Assembly: GCA_016844515.1 (NCBI GenBank)
Contig: JAERMP010000105.1
Coordinates: 1-10,418, forward strand
Reading direction: 5' to 3'
DNA: 10,418 nt
DNA from: Thermoleophilia bacterium
Lineage (GTDB): Bacteria; Actinomycetota; Thermoleophilia; Gaiellales; Gaiellaceae
Shown here: positions 5,988 through 10,418 of the stretch, piece by piece
Numbering within the stretch: position 1 is the first letter of the stretch
How the letters are laid out: each line of letters opens with the position of its first letter
Position numbers and translations under genes: made by a program
Notes under the pieces: model-generated
The model's input: the letters and a program-made list of their open reading frames with translations, nothing else
Database searches by the model: none
Told to the model about the DNA's origin: nothing

Positions 5988-7118
5988 ATGGAGTTCGAGA
6001 CCCGGGCGATTCACGAGGGACAGGACCCTGACCCGGCCACGGGCGCGATCACGACACCGATCTACCAGACGTCCACCTTCGTGCAGGAGGCGGTCGGCGT
6101 CCACAAGGGCTACGACTACGCGCGCGTCGCCAACCCGACGCGAACGGCGCTCCAGGAGTGCCTCGCGTCGCTCGAGGGAGCGGCCCACGGGCACGCGTTC
6201 TCCGCCGGTCTCGGGGCGGCGACGACGCTGATGCACCTGCTCTCGCCCGGTGACCACGTCGTCGCGGTCAACGACGTGTACGGCGGCATCTACCGCATGT
6301 TCACGCAGGTGTACGAGCCGAAGGGATATCGGTTCACCTTCCTCTCGCCCCAGGAGATCTCGACCGGGCTCGCGGAGCATCTCGACGAGCGGACGCGGTT
6401 CGTCTGGCTGGAGACGCCGACGAACCCGCTGCTCAACATCGTCGACATCGAGGCAGCGTCGGCTGCGGCTCACGCGGCGGGCGCGCTGGTCGTGGTGGAC
6501 AACACCTTCGCGACGCCGTACCTCCAGCAGCCGCTCGCACTCGGCGGAGATCTCGCTCTCCACTCGACGACGAAGTACATCGGCGGCCACTCGGACGTCG
6601 TCGGCGGCTTCGTCGCGACGAACGACGCCGCGATATCGGAGCAACTCGCATTCCTCCAGAAGTCGCTCGGTGCGATCCCGGGACCGTTCGACTGCTGGCT
6701 CGTCCTCCGCGGGGTCAAGACACTCGCGGTGCGCATGGATCGGCACTGTTTGAACGCGGCGGCCGTCGCCTCGTTCCTTGAGGGTCACGCGCATGTTGAG
6801 CGCGTCCTGTATCCGGGTCTGCCCGCGCATCCGGGCCACGAGATCGCCGCTCGGCAGATGCGCAACTTCGGGGGCATGGTCTCGTTCCTCCTCGCGGACG
6901 AGCAGGAAGCGGTCGATCTCGTCGCCCGAACGCGCATTTGGAAGCTCGCCGAGAGCCTTGGGGGCGTGGAGAGCCTGATCGAGCATCCGGCGCGGATGAC
7001 GCACGCGTCGACAGCGGATGCGCCCTTCGCAGTACCGCCGACGCTCATCCGCCTCTCGGTTGGGATCGAGGCGGCCGACGATCTGATGGCCGACCTCGAC
7101 GCCGCTCTCGCCGGATGA
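5988..7118 (+). CDS. Cystathionine gamma-synthase / gamma-lyase family PLP enzyme
   Basis: 376-residue PLP enzyme of the Cys/Met metabolism family, full length. It either builds cystathionine from an activated homoserine and cysteine, or splits cystathionine to cysteine in transsulfuration. Seen: ITTPIYQTSTF (21-31), Tyr44-x-Arg46 (phosphate contacts from the partner subunit), DVYGG (96-100), Asp171 in VVDNTFATPY, PLP lysine Lys196 in HSTTKYIGGHSD, ESLGGVESL (322-330), and Arg355 with SVGIE (357-361). The catalytic Cys of methionine gamma-lyases is not seen near DVYGG, so that activity is less likely. Synthase and lyase cannot be separated by eye. ATG 5988 is preceded by a -10-like box and palindrome rather than a Shine-Dalgarno. 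The frame is open further upstream, but only through the glycosylase gene. It overlaps the methyltransferase start (ATGA). The palindrome suggests regulated expression, shared with the MATE gene. Confidence 0.92.
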   Translation: MEFETRAIHEGQDPDPATGAITTPIYQTSTFVQEAVGVHKGYDYARVANPTRTALQECLASLEGAAHGHAFSAGLGAATTLMHLLSPGDHVVAVNDVYGGIYRMFTQVYEPKGYRFTFLSPQEISTGLAEHLDERTRFVWLETPTNPLLNIVDIEAASAAAHAAGALVVVDNTFATPYLQQPLALGGDLALHSTTKYIGGHSDVVGGFVATNDAAISEQLAFLQKSLGAIPGPFDCWLVLRGVKTLAVRMDRHCLNAAAVASFLEGHAHVERVLYPGLPAHPGHEIAARQMRNFGGMVSFLLADEQEAVDLVARTRIWKLAESLGGVESLIEHPARMTHASTADAPFAVPPTLIRLSVGIEAADDLMADLDAALAG

Positions 7119-7868
7119 CGCCCGCCGGGCTGCGACCGGACCAGGATGCCTACGGCCACCTGACTCTCGAGTACTTCGATACTGGGCGCGGCCAGGAGAT
7201 CGTCGAGCGTGACGACGGGTTCATAGAAGCGAACCTCGGCCCCACCCCCTATTTCGCGCCCCTCCGCCGCTGGCCGGCCGTCGAGAGACGGGCGCTCCGA
7301 TACGTGAGAGGACGCGTCCTCGACGTCGGCTGCGGCGCCGGTCGTGTCGCCCTCGAGTTGCAAGGACGAGGCCACGACGTCGTGGGCATCGACAACTCTC
7401 CGCTGGCCGTACGCATCGCGCGCAAGCGTGGAGTGAAGACCGTTCGCGTGCTGCCCTTCGAGCGAGTTGACAGATCGCTCGGGCTCTTCGACACCGTGCT
7501 CCTGTATGGAAACAACTTCGGCCTATTCGGCGGCGAAGGCAGCGGACGGCGGATCCTGCGCCGCCTGCACCGTGCACCGCCTCACCTCGGAGACCGGGAG
7601 AATCGTAGGGGCCAGCCTGGATCCGTACGGGACCGAGAATCCTGCGCATCTCGCCTACCACGAGCGGAATCGCAAGCGGGGCAGGCTCCCGGGCCAGCTG
7701 CGGCTTCGGATCCGCCATCGTGAGCGCGCCACACCTTGGTTCGACTACCTGATCGTCTCCCCCGCGGAGATGGGAGATCTCATCCGTGGCACCGGATGGC
7801 ACGTGCACCGGATCGTTCATGGCGAAGGGCCGTACTACGTCGGAGTCCTCGAGAAGGACCACACCTAG
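7115..7868 (+). pseudogene. Class I SAM-dependent methyltransferase, frameshifted by a 7-bp tandem duplication
   Basis: ATG 7115 overlaps the stop of the cystathionine enzyme gene. The first 153 residues are a normal SAM methyltransferase: motif I LDVGCGAGR (69-77), the acidic strand end GIDNS (91-95) and the FDTVLLYGNNFGLFGG strand (125-140). After LHR (151-153, codon CGT 7571) the frame runs into an arginine/proline-rich nonsense tail ending at 7723. The natural continuation (HRLTSETGRIVGASLDP through FDYLIVSPAEMGDLI to EKDHT, stop TAG 7866) lies one frame over. TGCACCG occurs twice in tandem at 7566-7579; removing one copy joins LHR directly to LTSETG and restores a 248-residue protein. 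As given, only a 202-residue protein lacking the C-terminal part of the fold would be made. The substrate is unknown. It could be a real mutation or a sequence error. Confidence 0.85.
7566..7579 (+). repeat. Tandem duplication of TGCACCG (2 x 7 bp)
   Basis: The unit occupies 7566-7572 and again 7573-7579, with no match extending on either side. Seven extra bases shift the methyltransferase frame by one; with one unit the codons read CTG CAC CGC CTC ACC TCG (LHRLTS), the expected coding sequence. Confidence 0.85.
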
Positions 7869-7877
7869 GATCGCGAC

Positions 7878-8679
7878 ATGACTGTCGAGCCGATCGACCT
7901 CCTCCATCTCGATACGCCGGGGATCATCGGCTGTTACGTCGTCGAGACCGACGACGGACCCGCGCTGTTCGACTGTGGCCCCGCAACCTGTATCGAGCAT
8001 CTGAAGGCCGGTCTCGCAACGCGCGGTCTCGAGCTGACCGATCTGCGGCACCTGCTCCTCTCGCACATCCACCTCGACCACGCCGGCGCCGCAGGCACGC
8101 TCGTCCGCGAGCACCCCAGCCTGCCGGCTCTACGGCGACGCGTTCGACACACTCTGGGGCGAGCTCGCCCCCGTCCCTACGGAGAACGTCCACATCGTCG
8201 GCGACAAGGTCGTCGGGCTCGAGTGCTTCCCCACACCCGGCCACGCATCGCACCACGTCTCGTACCTGGACGCCCAAGGCACCCTCTATGCAGGCGACGC
8301 GGCCGGCGTGCGTGTTGGAGGCGGCGCGTTCGTCATGCCGCCCTGCCCTCCCCCCGAGTTCGACCTCGGGGCGTGGGAGCGAACGATCCTCGAGATCGAG
8401 CGGCGCGCACCCGACCGTCTCGCGCTCATCCACTTCAGCGCATACGACGACGTGGAGGCGCACCTTGCGGCGCTGCGGGAGACTCTCGACCGCTGGGCTC
8501 AGTGGATCGAGGACGGAATGGACGAGCAGACGTTCGTCGCAGCCGCCCGCCACGACGTCTCGAAGACGGACCCCGAGCTCACAGACGCGTACGACCGAGC
8601 CGCGCCGTACTGGCACCACTATCGCGGGATCGAGCGCTACTGGCGGAAGCGCCGCGAGGTAGCGCCACCCACTCCGTAA
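7878..8679 (+). pseudogene. Metallo-beta-lactamase-fold hydrolase with internal deletion and frameshift
   Basis: Start ATG 7878, with AGGA (7867-7870) seven bases upstream overlapping the methyltransferase stop. Residues 1-82 in the first frame hold the metal site SHIHLDHAGAAG (His63, His65, Asp67, His68). From about 8125 the true sequence continues one frame over: RLYGDAFDTLWGE, TPGHASHH (third-ligand His), LYAGDAAG (bridging Asp), LIHFSAYDD (last His), ending at TAA 8677-8679. From memory of related proteins, about 25 residues (a VHE-x-GA-x-HL-type segment) normally lie between these parts, so roughly 70-80 bases appear missing around 8118-8130, and the loss is not a multiple of three. Reading straight on in the first frame gives a spurious 348-residue protein to 8924 that runs over the convergent DUF2237 gene. 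All visible metal ligands survive, but in two frames. The substrate is unknown. Confidence 0.8.
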
Positions 8680-8685
8680 CCGACG

Positions 8686-9042
8686 CTAACCGCGGAACGC
8701 GTGTGCCTCGAGGTCGGCCATCGAAACGAACTCGAGCGCCGACGCATGCGTCGCCTCGAGGACGACCGGAGCGGCGACACCCGCCTCGAGCGCCTCCTGC
8801 CAGCGGGCGACGACGACACACCAGCGGTCGCCCGGCTGAAGCCCCGGAAACATCCACTGGGGCTGCGGCGTCACCAGGTCGTTCCCGCGCGACACCGAGA
8901 ACTCGAGGAACTCCTCGGTCATGACCGCGCAGACGACGTGGAAGCCCGCATCGACACCGCCCGTACGGCAGTACCCGTCGCGGAAGAACCCGGTCAGCGG
9001 GTCGAAGCAGCAGGGCTCGAGCTCGCCGCCAAGGACGTTCAC
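8686..9042 (-). CDS. DUF2237 family protein
   Basis: 118 residues from GTG 9042, full length for DUF2237, a small widespread family of unknown function. Recognised by the conserved order NVLGG-LEPC (2-11), DPLTGFFRDGYCRTG (14-28), GFHVVCAVMTEEFLEFS (33-49), SRGNDLVTP (51-59), FPGLQPGDRWCVV (65-77) and a C-terminal VVLEATHASALEFV. The conserved cysteines (11, 12, 25, 38, 74) hint at metal or redox chemistry, but no activity can be assigned. There is no signal peptide or membrane segment. It lies 10 bases downstream of the MATE gene on the same strand, so it is probably co-transcribed. No Shine-Dalgarno is visible. TAGTCT, seven bases before the start, resembles a -10 box, but its TAG is also the MATE stop codon. 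It converges on the hydrolase gene with a 6-bp gap. Confidence 0.88.
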   Translation of the reverse strand: MNVLGGELEPCCFDPLTGFFRDGYCRTGGVDAGFHVVCAVMTEEFLEFSVSRGNDLVTPQPQWMFPGLQPGDRWCVVVARWQEALEAGVAAPVVLEATHASALEFVSMADLEAHAFRG

Positions 9043-9052
9043 GGCTTCGAGA

Positions 9053-10321
9053 CTACGCCCAACCGGTGACGAGCCACCGCCCGCGGCGGAACCGAGCCGT
9101 CATCAACGTCAGCCGCACGAGGATGAGGATCACGAGCGCCGCCCACACCCCACGAATCCCCCAGTCCTCGACGAGCGAGGCGACGAGCACGGCGGTGCAC
9201 GCGAGGAACGCAGCGACCATCGAGCCTGCGAGGAACGGCCCGTCGCCGGCGCCGATCAAGATCCCGTCGAGCGCGAAGACCGCGCCGTTCAACGGCTGCA
9301 TGACAGCGAACAGCGGCCAAAGGAGCGCAGCCTCGTCGAGAACGGCCGCATCACCCGTGAACGCGCGCGGGAGCACACTTGCGAGCACGAGCATGAGCGC
9401 AGCGAAGGCAGCGCCAAGCCCAACCGAGAGCCAGATCATCCGCTCGCCGGCGCCGTAGGCCGCGTCTCGCCGGCCGGCGCCGAGCTCGCGGCCGACGATG
9501 ATCTGCCCGGCGATCGCGACCGAGTCGAGGACGAGGGCGAGGAAGATCCAGAGCTGAAACGCAACCTGATGCGCAGCGATCGACGCGTCGCCGAACCGCG
9601 TCGCAACCGCGCCGGCGAGCACGAACGCGCCCATGAGCGCTGACGTGCGGATGAAGATCCATTTCCCGAGAGAGAGCACGCGTCGCGCGAGAGCGATCTG
9701 CACGCGCATCTCCCCAGGCTGCAGCCGACGGACGATCACGACGATGAACGCCACTCCCATACCGAGCTGAGCGATCGCCGTACCCCACGCCGACCCCTCG
9801 ATTCCCCAACCGAAGCCGTAGACGAAAAGCACTTCGAGCACGAGATTGACGATGTTCCCCGCGATGAGGATCACGAGCGGCGTTCGAAGATCGGCGACCC
9901 CACGCAGGTAGCCCTGCCCGCCGAGCGCGAGGAACGCCGCCGGGAAGCCGACGGCCGCGATCCGCAAGTAGGTGACGGCGTACTCGGCGGAATCGCCCTC
10001 TCCGCCCATGAGTGAGACGAGCGGCTCGGCCAGCACCGCGACGAGCACCGACACCGCGATGCCGAAGGCGAGCGACAGCCAGACAGCCTGGGCGCCCAGT
10101 CTCCGCGCGGTCTCGCTCTCCCCGGCGCCGCCTGCACGCGCGACCTGCGCCGTCGTCCCGTACTGGAGGAAGTTGAAGATCGCGAAGAGCCCGCCGAGGA
10201 TCGTGAAGGCGATGCCGAGAGCGGCGAGCTGGGAGAGATAGAGCGGCTCGGCAGCGAGAGCGCCCAGCGCGGGGAGCGCGAGCCGCCCGATCTCGCGGTC
10301 GTACGGAGAGCGCAGCCTCAC
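9053..10321 (-). CDS. MATE family efflux transporter (DinF type), apparently lacking part of TM1
   Basis: 422-residue polytopic membrane protein of the MATE superfamily, DinF-like branch, expected to export drugs or metabolites using a proton or sodium gradient. About twelve hydrophobic segments are visible, with family motifs LQYGTTAQVAR (52-62), LGGQGYLRGVADLRTPL (133-149), TRFGDASIAAHQVAFQLW (241-258), GQIIVGRELGAG (272-283) and PLNGAVFALDGILIGAGD (343-360). GTG 10321 is the first possible start because an in-frame TGA lies just upstream. At residues 26-31 (PLYLSQ) the sequence jumps from early TM1 straight to LAALGIA. Related proteins have a DT-x-hydrophobic-VGHLG segment there whose Asp is the key cation site, so about 12-14 residues seem to be lost in frame. 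If real, transport is probably impaired. The gene is preceded by the shared palindrome and followed closely by the DUF2237 gene. Confidence 0.88.
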   Translation of the reverse strand: MRLRSPYDREIGRLALPALGALAAEPLYLSQLAALGIAFTILGGLFAIFNFLQYGTTAQVARAGGAGESETARRLGAQAVWLSLAFGIAVSVLVAVLAEPLVSLMGGEGDSAEYAVTYLRIAAVGFPAAFLALGGQGYLRGVADLRTPLVILIAGNIVNLVLEVLFVYGFGWGIEGSAWGTAIAQLGMGVAFIVVIVRRLQPGEMRVQIALARRVLSLGKWIFIRTSALMGAFVLAGAVATRFGDASIAAHQVAFQLWIFLALVLDSVAIAGQIIVGRELGAGRRDAAYGAGERMIWLSVGLGAAFAALMLVLASVLPRAFTGDAAVLDEAALLWPLFAVMQPLNGAVFALDGILIGAGDGPFLAGSMVAAFLACTAVLVASLVEDWGIRGVWAALVILILVRLTLMTARFRRGRWLVTGWA

Positions 10322-10418
10322 GCTCGGCCGTCACCAGGTGTCGCCCCGGACAACGAACGCAAGTGACAAGTTGTTACTTGAGCGCAAACTCCCAGGGAGC
10401 AACGGAAAAGAGGCTTGT
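10322..10418. other. Upstream region of the MATE gene (window end)
   Basis: 97 bases without a supported gene. Contains the palindrome at 10360-10380 and a small inverted repeat CTCCC-A-GGGAG at 10389-10399. In-frame TGA just before GTG 10321 rules out an upstream MATE start. Whether another gene begins or ends beyond the edge cannot be seen. Confidence 0.6.
10360..10380. promoter_or_regulatory. 21-bp imperfect palindrome, probable operator (copy 2)
   Basis: CAAGTGACA, spacer AGT, then TGTTACTTG: the same 9-3-9 architecture as the core at 5938-5958, with one mismatch in the right arm (T for C at 10375). It ends 38 bases before the MATE start codon, reading on the minus strand. It probably binds the same regulator as copy 1. 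No convincing -10 box is visible between it and the start. Confidence 0.7.

Noticed and set aside
5970..7004. Long minus-strand open frame (344 codons)
   Set aside because: Antisense shadow of the cystathionine enzyme gene, Arg/Glu-rich with no recognisable domain.
8131..8924. Continuation of the first metallo-hydrolase frame (348-residue product)
   Set aside because: After residue 82 it is low-complexity Arg/Pro/Thr sequence and runs antisense over the DUF2237 gene; the real C-terminal half is in another frame.
3807..10321. A complete natural-product or genotoxin self-resistance cluster
   Set aside because: Glycosylases, methyltransferase, hydrolase and efflux gene are suggestive, but no biosynthetic enzyme is present and three of the genes are damaged.
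10389..10399. Short inverted repeat CTCCC-A-GGGAG
   Set aside because: Only five-base arms at the window edge, no second copy and no gene context.
1..10418. CRISPR array, insertion sequence, phage genes, tRNA or rRNA
   Set aside because: No regularly spaced repeats, transposase or integrase motifs, terminal inverted repeats or RNA gene signatures were seen on either strand.

Overview
The window is compact, high-GC bacterial chromosome with 4-base start/stop overlaps, many GTG starts and almost no intergenic space. Codon use and gene content suggest a high-GC actinobacterium, possibly of the class Thermoleophilia. That placement is inference from the look of the proteins, not from a marker gene. 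There are no rRNA or tRNA genes, no CRISPR array, no insertion sequence and no phage genes.

Layout. (1) Bases 2-2780, plus strand: a tightly overlapping operon of an aldo/keto reductase (cut by the window edge), an ornithine cyclodeaminase/mu-crystallin-family dehydrogenase, and a PLP-dependent serine/threonine dehydratase-like enzyme that probably starts at CTG 1827. This looks like a small amino- or imino-acid pathway. (2) Bases 2777-3727, minus strand: a secreted SGNH-hydrolase-like protein whose stop codon interlocks with the dehydratase stop. (3) Bases 3807-5944, plus strand: two tandem, overlapping paralogues of the YcaQ/AlkX DNA glycosylase family, both with the Q-hydrophobic-D motif. 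(4) Bases 5988-8679, plus strand: a cystathionine gamma-synthase/lyase-type PLP enzyme, then a SAM methyltransferase and a metallo-beta-lactamase-fold hydrolase, both with broken reading frames. (5) Bases 10321-8686, minus strand: a MATE (DinF-type) efflux protein followed by a DUF2237 protein.

Three points stand out. First, a near-identical 21-bp palindrome (CAAGTGACA, 3-base spacer, TGT[C/T]ACTTG) lies just upstream of both the cystathionine enzyme gene and the MATE gene, about 4.4 kb apart on opposite strands. It looks like the operator of an unidentified regulator. Second, three genes between 7.5 and 10.3 kb carry short lesions: a 7-bp tandem duplication in the methyltransferase, an internal deletion with frameshift in the metallo-hydrolase, and an apparent in-frame deletion of the conserved first-helix Asp segment in the MATE protein. 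This is either local decay or an assembly problem. Third, two YcaQ/AlkX-type genes sit in tandem. No complete new defence or mobile system is visible.

Several starts have a TANNNT box 6-9 bases upstream and no Shine-Dalgarno, which suggests leaderless transcripts.
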